Shown: one piece after another, positions 1 to 14,975 of the stretch
How positions within the stretch are numbered: the stretch's first letter is position 1
How the letters are laid out: each line of letters begins with the position of its first letter
NCBI GenBank assembly: GCA_905160935.1
Contig: CAJHZI010000753.1
Location: 1,425,501 to 1,489,500 of the forward strand
Source: Enchytraeus crypticus
Lineage: Eukaryota > Annelida > Clitellata > Enchytraeida > Enchytraeidae
Direction: 5' to 3'
DNA length: 64,000 nt
The notes under the pieces: generated by a model
The model's input: the letters and a program-made list of their open reading frames with translations, nothing else
What the model was told of the DNA's origin: nothing
Databases searched by the model: none
Made by a program: the position numbers and the translations under genes

Positions 1-646
1 TAAGCCGATCAATTCTATAGTAACACTAATAATTAATAATAATAATAATAAATATAATAACTACTTATAATACAAATAGTAATACAATCATAACGAGAAT
101 ACAACCTATCAAGGACAGAGCCTGCCTTTAATCATTTGATTGATTGATTGTACGATTGATTAATTCCTTTGATCCACTGATCAATCAATTGATCGGTAGA
201 TTGGGTGAACTATCGATCGATTGATTTATTGATGGCTTTATTTTGTTATTTCAGTAATTCATTTACTAATTGATTGATCGATATTGAGAACTGAATGATT
301 GATTAAGTGATAGATTGATTGATTGCCTGGTTGATTGATTGTTTAATTAATTCTTTGACAAATCGATTGATAAATATTGATACTGATTGATTGTTTAATT
401 AGTTCATTGCCTAATTGATTGATTGATATTTATAACAGATTGATTGATTGATATACTGATTGACTCATTGATTGATTTATTGCTGCATTGATAGATCGAT
501 TGATTCACTGATTGATTGATTAATTGATTGATTGATTGACTGACTGACTGACTAATTGATTGATTGATTAATTGATTGATTGATTTCTTTATCAATTGAT
601 TGATTGATTGATTGATTGTTTGACTGATTGATTGATAGTGACTTAC
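1..646. repeat. (TTGA)n-rich intron 4 of the ropporin-like gene
   Basis: From about 120 to 638 the plus strand is an imperfect TTGA tetranucleotide array broken by short unique stretches; 1-120 is plain AT-rich sequence with an AAT run. It lies directly after the exon 4 donor (gene on the minus strand), so on the transcript it reads (ATCA)n starting about ten bases into the intron. No terminal ropporin exon is visible here, so that exon should lie left of the window. Confidence 0.85.
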
Positions 647-4463
<3,817 letters not shown>

Positions 4464-4659
4464 CTAGATATGTGTCTGCACGTTTATTCTCTAATTAGCG
4501 TTCTAATTATGTTTAGTCTCAAATCCAGACTTCTTAGTTTAGTGCTATATTGACTTTACAAAACATAGTCAACATTCAACAAACAGCGGTGACGTCACGT
4601 TAGTTGAACGAGAATCAAAAGATCTCAGCCCTGGGCAATGACCACAGAGCCTATATATA

Positions 4660-5278
4660 CACTGTGAGTCAAAAAAAATAACATGTGCGCAGTCTCTCGC
4701 TCATAACTTTGGTATTAGTGAACCGATTTTTTAACTTCTTGCATGGGTATAATCAGGAAAACATTTGCTATAAAATAACGTTAAGTGACTCTGTTAATTA
4801 TTATTTTTGCGTTCAAGCAGTCCTTAAAAATATTACTCGACTGAAAATATTCAATTTAAGTAAATCAATCGCTACAGAATGCTTAGTTCTTATGCTCTTC
4901 GGTCGTCCACTACCCTGCCTTCTATCGGTGCTCCCAGTCCTGCGTAATTTCTATACTAAGCAATCTAGCCCTCCCAGCGTCCAGTTTTTTTTGAAAATTC
5001 GGCAATCAACCAATGTGCACCATAGCCCTTTAAGAGGTACAAGTTTTTTATGAGCGCTTTATATTCATTAGTAAACATCATTTTTAAATTTCAATAAAAA
5101 CAGAATATGTTTGCAAAATCGTCTGTTATTGTTTAAATTAAACCAAAACTGTCACAAAAACTAGATTTATGATTAATACTTTTCTTCTTCCTTATAATTC
5201 TGAAAATATTTTCAAAATCGGTTCACAAGTGTCGAAGTTTTGGACGAAATACTGCGCACATGTTTTTTATGACTCACA

Positions 5279-5279
<1 letters not shown>
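4660..5279. mobile_element. TA-flanked inverted-repeat element (MITE, mariner-like termini)
   Basis: The left end CACTGTGAGTC(A)n...CATGTGCGCAGT matches the reverse complement of the right end, ACTGCGCACATG...GACTCACAG. Terminal repeats are about 32 bp, with weaker subterminal symmetry (GTGAACCGATTTT on both sides). It is bounded by TA on each side. At 620 bp it is too short for a transposase, and its 122-codon open frame looks like chance. Tc1/mariner affinity is inferred from the TA target only. Confidence 0.75.
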
Positions 5280-5337
<58 letters not shown>

Positions 5338-5493
5338 TATATAGATATATATATATATATATTATATTCAGTATACATGTTATATTCATGTAAATATATG
5401 CATGTATATATATATATATACATATATATAATATTATATATATATATATACTGTATATATATATCATATATATATATATATATACATATATAC

Positions 5494-5545
<52 letters not shown>

Positions 5546-5572
5546 TGTATATGCATATATATATATGCATAC
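5280..5572. repeat. (TA)n microsatellite, about 290 bp
   Basis: Long TA tract with sporadic interruptions, starting exactly at the MITE border. All four open frames across it are repeat artefacts. Confidence 0.95.
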
Positions 5573-6480
5573 ATATTGTACATGATAGTTATTAAACAGA
5601 AAAACGTACAGGGCATGACTGGTATTTTAAATCTACGCTAGCTGCATGCAATTCCACGGCGCCTGGGCTATAATTATATTATATGAAAGGCTTATATTTT
5701 TTCAGAAGACGGAGGAAATAAAAAGAACTACAAAACAGCAGTTAAACATGTAGGACACATGACACATGATTTTGTGTCGTGTGTTTCATAATAAAGTAAA
5801 TAACATAACAATAGCCTAAGGAAGAACATTAAAATAAACGTACCTCACAGAGCTTATAAGAGCTTACAAGCTCTTTTGTGGTAGTACTGTTCCTGATTAT
5901 TTGTTTAATTTATAATTAAGTATGTTTTGTTTGTTGTTAATTGTTGTTAATCATCCTAAACCACCTTTTCTTTAATTCCCTTTACCTGAATTTCTGGATT
6001 TTGGAATCTGCACCTTTTGGGACTTTCTTTTTGCTCGCTGACTTGATTTTGTCTCAATAGTGCGCGATGTTGTCATTGATGACTGTAGCACTCTAATTGT
6101 TGTTATTAATTGATATTAATTATGACATTGAAAACCAATAAAATGGTTGAATTCCTTATAACGACGTTTTTGACACTATATGCAATTTAACGTTATAATC
6201 TACTAGTTACAACATATGTTTACTACATGTAGAATGGGTTAGCAATTATATTTTTTGTTCAACTGCTTCAAATATCGACAAACATATTTGAAGTATTTTC
6301 TATTATATTCAGTAAAATCAGAGAATATATATTTATAAGTTTATTTATGTCAATCATTTAGTAAGAAAAGATGCAGATTCTATATTTTTTATCATTTCTT
6401 TTTTATGCCTTTATTTAATTTTCATTCTAATATGTTTTTAGTTTAGTTTAAAAAATCAACCATTTACTATTTAAAAATTC
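5573..6480. other. Intergenic, no gene seen; one family T repeat
   Basis: AT-rich sequence between the ropporin-like gene and SEC61B. A family T repeat lies at about 5988-6125 in plus orientation (TTTCTGGATTTTGGAATCTG through GCACTCTAATTGTTG). Nothing else is supported. Confidence 0.6.
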
Positions 6481-6642
6481 TTAACTGCAGCAAGCAAAAG
6501 ATAGCTTTACGACTACAGTGAGTTTGTAAAACAAGAGAAAGAAATGCGTCGTTCTTGGTGAAGTTCTTTAGCTACGTAAGCACAACAACAATCATTTGTG
6601 TGGATTGAACAGCTGTCGTGTTTCTCGTCTAATTCCGTAAAT

Positions 6643-6645
6643 ATG
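6643..6645 (+). CDS. SEC61B: Putative SEC61B exon 1: initiator ATG at the exon border
   Basis: Exon 2 opens in phase 0 with the residue that should follow Met and contains no ATG of its own, so the start must be upstream. At 6643 an ATG sits directly before GTACTG, after a mildly GC-richer stretch (6490-6642) that could be 5' UTR. The donor is not ideal and other upstream exons are possible. Confidence 0.35.
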
Positions 6646-9600
6646 GTACTGTTTAACTTTATTATGATTGAAATTTACTAGATAAATACTGTGCCAAGTT
6701 TAGCTGATCTAGAATGGCATATTTTGTAAATTAAAGTGTAATTATCATGGAATATGAATATTAAATTATTTCGCATAATTAAATGTTTCCTTTTTATATG
6801 ACACGTATACAACGACAGTACAAAAGATAGTATAAAACGTTAAAGTATTTAGCGACGCTGGTGTAGAACACCAACTAAATCTATAGTGATAGATTAATTG
6901 CCCACGAATTTAATTAGATCTGTGTTAAAAAATCTGTTATAAGTTAGTTGTCTGATCAGTAGTTGTTTAAAAAATATTTTTACTATTTTATTTTAATTAC
7001 GATAGACTTTAAGATGAATATAAAGTTGATTAAGACGGGTCAAATAAATAATAAATGCCGTTTTAAATAGACCGTGACTCTTGAATATATTTAAATATGA
7101 ATTACAATTAAGTTCATGATATGTGTTAATAAATTTGATTTGATACTGATTATTGTAACATGTAACATAATGCTGGATAGGAGATTTGCTGACAATAATT
7201 AGTAACTGGGGCTAAGATGATTAAAACAAAGTTGCCTTGCAATCCTAAGGGTTTGTGGTTAAATTGGGATAAGTAGTATAATATGTATAACATAAATAAA
7301 TAATAAATGCCATTTTTAAATCATAATAATAATAACAACAACAATTAGGGTGCTATAATCATCAATGACAACATCGAGCACTATTAAGTCAAAATCAAAC
7401 CGGCGAGTAAAAAGAAGGGCCAAAACGGTGCAAAATCCAGAAAATCAGTCCAAAGTAAATAGTCTGTCACAATATATTTATATTGCAATATTGGGGGTGT
7501 ATGGATAATTATTGAGTTGAACATTGTGGGTCTGGTTTCTTGAAGAGATGCTGTCAATATGATCTAATAACTAATAAGGCAAGCAAAAAGAAGGTCCCAA
7601 AACGGTGCAAATTTCAAAATCCAGAAAATTAATCCAACGCAACGTTAGGGAATTAAATAAGTTTATCTGTACTGATTGTGCGCGTAGCCTGCACCAGCCA
7701 GTTCAACGACCGTGGGAGCAGCCAAGAGCCCCTCTAAGAGCGTTGCTCCTCGTGGGGGTGGCGGTGGAACTGTCAGACAGAGGTACTCTATCTAATAACT
7801 ATCTACAAACCATTTAATAAATATCTAAAAACTATTTAATAAATATCTACAAACCATTTGATAAATAGCTACCTACTTTTAAAGGAACCATCTACCAACT
7901 ATTACTGGTTATCTACTAACTATTGATAGCTATTTAGTAACAATGTATCAATTATTTAATAAATTTCTATCAATTCTTTCAGAACTGTCTACCAAGTATT
8001 AAAAGAACCATATACCAACTATTAATAGTTATTTACTAACTATTGATAACTATTTAATAACAATGTATCAACTATTGGGTGCAGTATATTGTGTTTATTG
8101 ATTGATGGACATTGTGTTTATTGATTAATGGACATTGTGGTTATTGATTGATGGATGCAGTGCATTGTGTTTATTGATTGATTGATCAACTACTCTGCAT
8201 GCTCGGTGTGTAACTATGATTGGTTTAAATGTCGACCAATAGGAAGCCTGCAGCCTCCTCAGGGGGTGGAGCCAAGAAGTCAGCAGGTGGAGCCAACTCA
8301 CCAGGCATGTGGCGCTTCTACACTGAGGACTCACCCGGCATCAAAGTGTTAGTAGAGTGTATGAGTGTCTATATAATTTAACTATATGTGTAGAAGGTGT
8401 GAACACGTTTAGTATCTAGATATGTGTAGATTGTGTAACGTTTAGTATCTAGATATGTGTAGATTGTGTAACGTTTAGTATCTAGATATGTGTAGATTGT
8501 GTAACGTTTAGTATCTAGATATGTGTAGATTGTGTAACGTTTAGTATCTAGATATGTGTAGATTGTGTAACGTTTAGTATCTAGATATGTGTAGATTGTG
8601 TAACGTTTAGTATCTAGATATGTGTAGATTGTGTAAACGGGTAGTATCTGACAGTAGAGTCTGCTTACATCAAGCTGACTGTGGATGTTGTGGATGAAAC
8701 CAGTGAGAGCAACTGACCTGAAGCTCTTAGCTTAGTGCAAAGACACATCTATGTAAAAACTAATAATCCTTCCGAAATATTGTTGAAATAATGAACTTGT
8801 AGGGCAGGCTTTAGTGATTTATACAGTTCACTGAACTTATCTCTTAACTAGCACTCTATATATAGATTGTAAGTGTCACAGAAAAATTTAAGAAATTAAT
8901 TTATATTGAAAGCCTGAATGATACTATTAATTAACACGTAGTGCTGACAGTTTTTCATCTTCAAAGAATTTATAAGGTATTGTATATCTCGTTATATGAT
9001 CTGTGGTTGTAATGTGGCTCTTTAATTACTTCTACTTGATACTATTTCAAGGATCGTCTATGACTGCCATGTGAAATCTGTCACTGTTAACAATTAGTAA
9101 TTTCTCCAATAGTTTTCTGCTAATGTTTTAACTGTCAACTAATGCAGGATCTTTAAGTTTTGAGTTATATAAATGTTGATATCTTAACCCTCAGCTGTTC
9201 ATGATGATCTCTAGTGATTTACCAAATGTGTCGAATACTTTATTGATTGCCTGATAGATTTAGCGCCTCTTTATTCAATTGTGTATGTAGTTGCAGATTT
9301 CATTTCATAGCTGTTGTTGTTGTTGTCTGTTTAATTGTGTGATACGTTGTTGTTGTTGTCTATAGTGGACCAGTACCTGTGTTGATCATGTCTCTACTGT
9401 TGTTGTTGTTTCTAATCTCTATTGTTGTTGTTGTTGTTGTTGTTTATAGGGGACCAGTACCCGTGTTGATCATGTCTCTACTGTTGTTATTGTTGTTGTT
9501 GTCTATAGGGGACCCGTACCTGTGTTGATCATGTCTCTACTGTTGTTGTTGTTGTCTATTTAATTGTGTGATACGTTGCTGTTGTTGTTGTCTATTTAAT

Positions 9601-10063
9601 TGTGTGATACGTTGTTGTTGTTGTCTATAGGGGACCCGTACCTGTGTTGATCATGTCTCTACTGTTGTTGTTGTTGTCTATTTAATTGTGTGATACGTTG
9701 TTGTTGTTGTCTATAGGGGACCCGTACCTGTGTTGATCATGTCTCTACTGTTGTTGTTGTTGTCTATTTAATTGTGTGATACGTTGTTGTAGTTGTTAAT
9801 AGGGGACCTGTACCTGTGTTGATCATGTCTCTACTGTTGTTGTTGTTGCCTATTTAATTGTGTGTTACGTTGTTGTAGTTGTTAATAGGGGACCTGTACC
9901 TGTGTTGATCATGTCTCTATTGTTGTTGTTGTTGTTGTTTCTAATCTCTTTTGTTGTTGTTGTTGTTGTCTATAGGGGACCAGTACCTGTGTTGATCATG
10001 TCTCTACTGTTCATAGCGTCTGTTTTCATGCTACACATCTGGGGCAAATACAGCCGAGCCTAG
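6643..10063 (+). CDS. SEC61B: Sec61 translocon beta subunit, four exons
   Basis: Exons 7688-7782, 8243-8347 and 9976-10063, preceded by a likely one-codon coding exon at 6643-6645, give a 96-residue protein, the same length as human Sec61 beta. Order: disordered basic/Gly-rich N-terminus ([32 protein letters not shown]), the conserved [20 protein letters not shown] block, then the tail anchor [18 protein letters not shown] ending GKYSRA. Sec61 beta is a tail-anchored ER membrane protein at the lateral side of the Sec61 channel; it assists co-translational translocation and membrane insertion. Phases run 0, 2, 2 and both internal junction codons restore consensus residues (R and V). The last acceptor is preceded by seven copies of itself. 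Ordinary housekeeping gene; identity is certain. Confidence 0.97.
7688..7782 (+). CDS. SEC61B: SEC61B exon 2 (N-terminal cytosolic segment)
   Basis: Acceptor GCGTAG|CCTGCA and donor AGACAGAG|GTACTC. It encodes 31 codons plus two bases ([31 protein letters not shown], first bases of R). SPSKSVA and TVRQR are family hallmarks. Confidence 0.95.
7783..8242. repeat. SEC61B intron 2, degenerate CTATTTAATAA-type tandem repeat
   Basis: From the donor to about 8075 the intron is a degenerate array of phrases such as ACTATTTAATAAATATCTAC. A short TTGA-containing repeat (ATTGTGTTTATTGATTGATG) follows at 8085-8190, before the exon 3 acceptor AATAG. Confidence 0.8.
8243..8347 (+). CDS. SEC61B: SEC61B exon 3 (conserved [10 protein letters not shown] block)
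   Basis: Acceptor CCAATAG|GAAGCC and donor AAAGT|GTTAGT. It encodes [20 protein letters not shown] then [14 protein letters not shown], with flanking split codons for R and V. The phase agrees with both neighbours. Confidence 0.96.
8408..8645. repeat. 33-bp minisatellite, about seven copies
   Basis: Near-perfect tandem unit TTTAGTATCTAGATATGTG + TAGATTGTGTAACG in SEC61B intron 3. The copies are almost identical, so the array is recent. No match to the neighbouring exon is seen. Confidence 0.95.
8646..9320. other. SEC61B intron 3, unique part
   Basis: Unique AT-rich intronic sequence with no exon, transposon or structured RNA that I can support. Confidence 0.6.
9321..9975 (+). repeat. Tandem array of copies of the SEC61B exon 4 acceptor and exon head
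   Basis: Seven upstream copies of TCTATAG|GGGACC plus the next 30 bases of exon 4 (to CTCTACTGTT). They are separated by (TTG)n and a TATTTAATTGTGTGATACG spacer. Copied heads start at 9366, 9450, 9509, 9631, 9717, 9803 and 9889; the real exon starts at 9976. The last four spacings are 86, 86, 86 and 87 bases. Use of the 9889 copy would add exactly 29 in-frame codons; the 9803 copy would end in a stop after a short Leu run. Confidence 0.93.
9976..10063 (+). CDS. SEC61B: SEC61B exon 4 (tail anchor and stop)
   Basis: Acceptor CTATAG|GGGACC. It encodes one junction base, then [20 protein letters not shown] and IWGKYSRA, and TAG at 10061-10063. This is the full hydrophobic anchor with the short lumenal tail typical of the family. 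Confidence 0.97.
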
Positions 10064-10262
10064 GGTCAACCAATCACAACTCTTCTCGTCATAGTCTAAT
10101 AGTCGTGTAACTGTGCAGCAATTTATTGATTGATACGCCTCAAGCGTAACGTACATAGAGGTGTGGCGTAGATATCTCTTCTGAGCAATACTGCCAGAAT
10201 CTGATTTACAGCTATATACAGTATATATTTAAGTTTAAGAGGTTGAAAAAGCTACATATATT

Positions 10263-10268
10263 AATAAA
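10263..10268 (+). promoter_or_regulatory. Candidate polyadenylation signal for SEC61B
   Basis: AATAAA about 200 bases after the stop codon, in an AT-rich 3' UTR-like stretch. Position is plausible; use is not shown. Confidence 0.45.
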
Positions 10269-11040
10269 ACAATATCAATGGAGAATAAGGTATAGTCATT
10301 AAGATTGCTTATAGTATTAAGCATCATTTACGTAAGCATTTAATGCAATACCATAGATGGTTGAGTAATAATTTATTTCAATTTCATAGTTTTATTTACT
10401 GGATTTGTTGTAGAAACAACTGGTTATAAGGTGCTTAAGTTGAACTAACATTGACCAGTCACTGGTCAGCAACTTGTATGTGATATACCCATTCCATTAA
10501 AATAGAATGAAATGAACAAGACTATGTTCAGGCTGATCTGTTAGCAACGGGTACATTCAGCACATCTAATATACCCAGACCTACTTCAAATTAAATGGCA
10601 GATTAATGACGCAGAATATCTTAGAGTCATTGATGAATATGGCATATGATGAGAGAAATTTTGTGCCAATTGTAATTTATCAGTGGCATGTAGTAGTTCT
10701 TCCTTAGTATTCCAGCTAAGTGTTAAATTCTCCTGTATGTTGGCATGTGTTGTATGAACTATAGAGAGGCAGTTGTCTGTAAATCCTCTTTTATTCTTGT
10801 CGTCAGTGTAAATGAATGAAAGACTTGTGATGTTGATGAAGGGAACAACTGATTGCTGTGTATTGGTCAATATGCTTTGATGACTGCTGTGTGTATGAGT
10901 TAACTCTGCTGTAACTGTTCTATATATAATAAAATACATGTATGTCGCTTAGATTGTGCCTAGTGTTATATTATAATTATCAGCATTCTGTTGTCAGAGC
11001 AATGAAGAAAAGTGCTAACGTCTCTTTCTATACTTATATA
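10269..11040. other. Intergenic; unidentified 117-codon open frame on minus strand
   Basis: Unique sequence. A minus-strand frame at 10939-10586 is longer than its surroundings and has protein-like composition (for example KNKRGFTDNCLSIVHTTHAN), but I recognise no family and see no splice context. It could be a decayed retroelement or chance. Confidence 0.35.
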
Positions 11041-11885
11041 CACTGTGTTTTTTTATAAATGATACCCCACATTATTTTTACGATAAAGTCGTAAGGGCTT
11101 GACCGATGTTCTTGAAATTTACAGTACTTGACCAGCAGCCAATTCCACCAAACATAGAGAAATTTCGTTTGAATTTTTTTAATAACGTGAAAGTTATATG
11201 TTAGCGAATAGGAGAGGGGTCGGGTAAGAAATTTCCATTACAGGAATACGGGCGTGTTACATGCAGCGTAAAATTATCTCTATAAAACAGTAGCGAACAC
11301 GTAACAAAATATTTCTGCTAATGCTATTTTTTAGAGCAATCATTTCTTTAGAAAATGACGTAAAATACGTGCTGATATGTTCTTAATTGACAAAGTTATT
11401 GAACTTTTAATGCATGCATTGCATGAATTTTAACTGTGGCGCTAGAGAGCGCAGCTGCAGTAGCTGCGCTCTAATCGTCTCACGACAGCTGAGCTCTCAC
11501 CTATCACACATAGGCCTAAAAGTTCAATAACGTTGTCAATTAAGAACACATCATCACGTATTTTACGTCGTTTTGAAAAGAAATGATTGCTCTTCAAAAT
11601 AACATTAGCAGAAATGTTACGTTACGTGTTAGCTACTTTATTTATAAAGATAATTTTGCGCTGCACGTAACACGCACGAAATCCTGTATTGGAAATTTCT
11701 TATCTGACCCCACTCCTATTCGTAAAACTATAACTTTCACGTTAGTGAAGATATTCAAATGTCATTTCTCTATATTTTGTAGAATTGGCTGTTGGTCAAG
11801 TGCTGTAAATTTCAAGAACATCGGTCAACTCCTTACGACTTTATCGTAAAAATAATGAGGGATATCAGTTATAAAAAACACAGTG
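11041..11885. mobile_element. Large foldback (long terminal inverted repeat) element, copy 1
   Basis: The ends CACTGTGTTTTTTTATAAAT and TTATAAAAAACACAGTG are inverted copies. The symmetry extends, with divergence, through most of each half (for example ACTTTATCGTAAAAATAATG mirrors the left arm, and TTTCTTATCTGACCCCACTC mirrors GGGGTCGGGTAAGAAATTTC). Flanked by TA. No transposase is encoded, so it is non-autonomous. Small frames within it are not genes. A second copy lies at 45848-46527. Confidence 0.82.
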
Positions 11886-11987
11886 TAGATGTTTCTAATT
11901 CCTGGAACATTGCATATCAACTAAGTTTGCTACAAACGCTATCGCCTCCTCATAAGCTGATACGAATTAAAGACTTGATGCATAAGA

Positions 11988-12108
11988 AGCTGGTAAAGCT
12001 AATTTTAACGTCAATTTCCTCACTCGAAAGCGATGTCAGTGACGGCGAGCCCAGGATTTGAACCCCGCACATACTGAATAACTTACAGACATCGCCACTG
12101 ATGACCGA
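11988..12108 (-). mobile_element. tRNA-derived SINE, family A
   Basis: Body and tRNA-like head on the minus strand, with box B region GGGTTCAAATCCTGG; the middle of the head is shortened. It directly follows the foldback element. Confidence 0.8.
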
Positions 12109-12231
12109 GTGATGAGACAGCTAATTTGACTGATGTATTGATTCTACCATGTCTTCAGTGATGACAGTAACAGACTTATACGAAAGAAAATACTATTATA
12201 GTTTCATATAATTTTAAATTAGTATTTAATT

Positions 12232-12298
12232 AAGCCCAGTATTTGAACCCCACACATACCGAATAACTTACAGACATCGCCACTGGCTCCAGCCAGTG
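12232..12298 (-). mobile_element. tRNA-derived SINE, family A, head fragment
   Basis: Only the tRNA-like head is present (GGCTGGAGCCAGTGGCGATG through GGGTTCAAATACTGGGCTT). Like the copy at 11988 it has the shortened middle ACATACCGAATAACTTAC, suggesting local duplication. Confidence 0.75.
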
Positions 12299-12299
12299 C

Positions 12300-12470
12300 C
12301 CCAGCCAAGAGGTAGTGCCTCAGGATTATCATAGAAGACTCGGGAGAGCCTCTAGTTGTATTATGTCCGATAGTTGTTTCTATAGTTGTCGAAGCTGAGA
12401 AAGGCATAGGGGTCCACCTCGTTATAAGCAGAGTGCCCCATGAAAATGGTATATAACAAAAAGAATGAAC
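12300..12470 (-). other. Possible exon remnant or unknown repeat, minus strand
   Basis: A minus-strand frame reads GHSAYNEVDPYAFLSFDNYR NNYRT and then a stop, with better protein-like composition than its neighbours. I find no convincing splice pair and no family. Confidence 0.25.
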
Positions 12471-12474
12471 ATTG

Positions 12475-12590
12475 CTGGATGATTTAAAGTTCCACTCATA
12501 TGTAGACATGAAGAAGAAGAGTGGAGGCGTAATATACCATGGACCTGCCATTAGACAGTGCACTAAGAGAGAGATGGTTTTTTTCATTAC
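12475..12590 (+). mobile_element. RTE-like LINE 3' end fragment
   Basis: Contains the C-terminal coding remnant (GATGATTTAAAG, CCACTCATATGTAGACATG, GAGTGGAGGCG) and the 3' end CCATGGACCTGCCATTAGAC followed by AGTGCACT and a short GA run. It matches the 3' ends at 48543, 49385 and 50540. Confidence 0.75.
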
Positions 12591-13117
12591 GATTAATTGT
12601 TTTACTGGGTTTTTAGGGTAGTCTTTGTCAAAATATAATGATTAATAATATGTACTTATGATAAATGTATATACATTATACTTACAATACAATTATTATT
12701 GCTACTTGTTAATTATTACTTATGACAAGTATGTTAGCCTTTATTTAGTATATCTGCAGAAATTATAATTCATACCGAACAATTGCCCATCCATCATTGA
12801 TTCACTACAATAAACTTGGGTACTAGTAGATGTACTAGCATGTTTAATTAGGAATTAATTAAGCTCTTATTATATGAAACTATAATTGTAGCCTATTTTC
12901 TTTCCTATTAGTCTGTTACTGACATCACTGAAGACATGCTAGAATCAATATATCAAATCGAGTTCATCTAATGTCAGTTGTAATATCCATCTTTAAGCAT
13001 CGTCGTTATACAGAAATTCAACCCACATTTTTAACTGATTGGAAGGTGGGAGAGATTGACATTCCCTACATAGGAGTATCATCTCTTCATTTTTACTTGA
13101 CGTATTATAGATAGAGA
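12591..13117. other. Intergenic, no gene seen
   Basis: AT-rich sequence with no supported feature. Confidence 0.6.
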
Positions 13118-14220
13118 CATTGGCGTAACCACCGGGGGGGGACAGGGGGACACGTTCCCCCAGAATTTAGACTGGGGGGACATGCATGCAAATGTCCCCC
13201 CCCAGAATTTAGCCTCAAATATATATACTATATGTAAGAAATTTTTGCGTATTTTCAATGTCGCTCAATAACTGTAATGTGAAAGTAATACTAGCATTTA
13301 CAGAGCCTTGCTGTAGATCGAGTGGTAAACTTATACGTTTCCATGATATTAATTAATGATATACCTGTAGTTGTACTGTGTATGCTCGGCCATAGACTCC
13401 TATATAATAGGGCGATCGATTATAAGTGAGTGTGACGAAATATGGGAGAGTGCCAAGTGCCAAGCCGAGTTAAGCGGGATGAAACTATATCTAGAGTTTG
13501 CGGCTGCTTAGGCCTATTGTATCTTGAGAGGTCAACTTATCAACCATCGGTAGATGCTGTGAAAATTGTGCAAATGTGCAGGTTTAGCTTATGGAGTTTG
13601 TTACAATATAAATTCATAGAGAGTAAACCAAGTTCTGCATAATTGTATCATGAATAAATTTCTGTTAAAGACCAAGAAGCCACGTCTGGTAAGAATTAAT
13701 ATATTAGCCTACTAATTTCAATTGTGAATTTTGAAAGATATAAATGAAATTTCATAGTATCGTTCAGAGTTTGTTAGAAAATCTCGAGGAATTTGCGCAC
13801 GGCGCTGCTTCTACCGTTTAGGGCAAGGCCACTGCCAGTGGATCGATTTTTTAAAGTTTAAAGCTGGTAAAACTAATGTTAACGCCAGTTTCTCACTCTA
13901 AGGTGATGTCAGTGACGTACGAGCCCAGGATTTGAACCCCTCACAGACTGATCCGCGGCTGAGTACCTTACCGACATCGCCACTGGCTCCAGCCAGTAGT
14001 TGTACTGTGTATACTAGTGAATCTAAGTTCCCCCCCCCCCACCCTTAACCACTGCTCTTACGAACATATTTACACATAGAAATTGCCATAAAAACAATGA
14101 AAATATAGTTTAAATTCTTTTTATCGGCGGGCCTAAGGGGGGGGGGGGGTGGCAGGCTCCCCCCCGTGGATACACCAATGATTGTGTCCCCCCAGATTTT
14201 CGGTCGTGGTTACGCCTATG
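13118..14220. mobile_element. hAT-like element with CATWGGCGTAACCAC termini, carrying a nested SINE
   Basis: The left end CATTGGCGTAACCACCGGGG and the right end CGTGGTTACGCCTATG are inverted copies. The flanks TAGAGAC and TAGAGAT resemble a target duplication. G-runs and C-runs (13133-13205, 14030-14042, 14140-14166) border the subterminal regions, as in many invertebrate non-autonomous elements. A family A SINE is nested at 13862-13997. The interior has no transposase, and a 66-codon frame at 13442 is not convincing. It may be two elements end to end. Confidence 0.55.
13862..13997 (-). mobile_element. tRNA-derived SINE, family A, nested
   Basis: Near full length. On the minus strand GGCTGGAGCCAGTGGCGATG leads, then GGTAAGGTACTCAGCCGCGG, box B GGGTTCAAATCCTGGGCTC and the TTAGTTTTACCAGCTTT tail. 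Confidence 0.85.
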
Positions 14221-14283
14221 GTTAGAGATGGGAATTTTATGAATTTACAGAGTTCGGGTTCGGTTCGATTCCCATCTCTAATT
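14221..14283. mobile_element. Miniature inverted-repeat element, 63 bp
   Basis: TTAGAGATGGGAAT at the left and ATTCCCATCTCTAA at the right are perfect inverted copies around a short GGTTCGGTTCG core. It starts where the preceding element ends. Confidence 0.55.
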
Positions 14284-14695
14284 ATAGTCTAACATGACAC
14301 CAACAACCACTGGATCTACACAATGATCTTACAAATATTGTTAAGTTTAGTTATAGGATATTGCAATTCTTATAATGGCCGATGTTTTCGAACTTTTTCC
14401 TGGGGTTTTTTTTCACCGATAAATAAATTTCTTAGAATAAATTACAATCATTTCTCAAATTAAGGAATGGTGGGAGCCTATAATAAGCCTATTGGGGGGG
14501 GGGGGAGCTAGGAGCCTCTACACCCTGTCTCTAGGGCAGTGGCTGGTATCAGATTACGAACAGTTGTTGGTAGGATGGAATACATCAGTGCAGTGCTGCT
14601 CTGTTCCAGTGCCTCCATACTCTGATGAATCCGTTACACTCAACCTGTGGACGGCTGTCAGGCTTTCTTTAACATAATAATAGGCTAATAATAAT
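14284..14695. other. Intergenic, G-run, no gene
   Basis: Unique sequence with a poly-G run at about 14493-14506. A 61-codon frame here has no recognisable content. Confidence 0.55.
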
Positions 14696-14785
14696 AATTA
14701 TAATATAATAATAATAATAATAATAATAAAGGTTTAACGGCCATTTCCTCATCCAGGGATGATGTCAGGGACGTCCCCACAGCAC
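14696..14785 (-). mobile_element. LINE-type 3' tail with (TTA)n end
   Basis: On the minus strand the sequence runs GACGTCCCTGACATCATCCC, TGGATGAGGAAATGGCCGTT, AAACC, then (TTA)n. It aligns with the tail of the LINE at 20344 and with the tail of family A SINEs. A second example is at 29605-29680. Confidence 0.65.
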
Positions 14786-14884
14786 ACATCACTACAGATC
14801 AATTCACCCAGACCAATCTGCAAAAGAAATGCGCTGAGAGAAATATATAACATGACATACAACAACAAATACAGTGCTACATTC

Positions 14885-14975
14885 GTCCATGACAACATCG
14901 AGCACTATTGACACAAATCCCAGCGAGTAACCAAAACAAGGTCCAAAACATTCCGAAATTCAAAAAATCAGTCGA
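14885..14975 (-). mobile_element. TTG-tailed interspersed repeat (family T)
   Basis: Minus-orientation copy with the GACAACATCGAGCACTATTG block and the CAAAACATTCCGAAATTC block, moderately diverged. Confidence 0.65.

Noticed and set aside
5260..5595. Four frames of Ile/Tyr repeats
   Set aside because: Products of a (TA)n tract.
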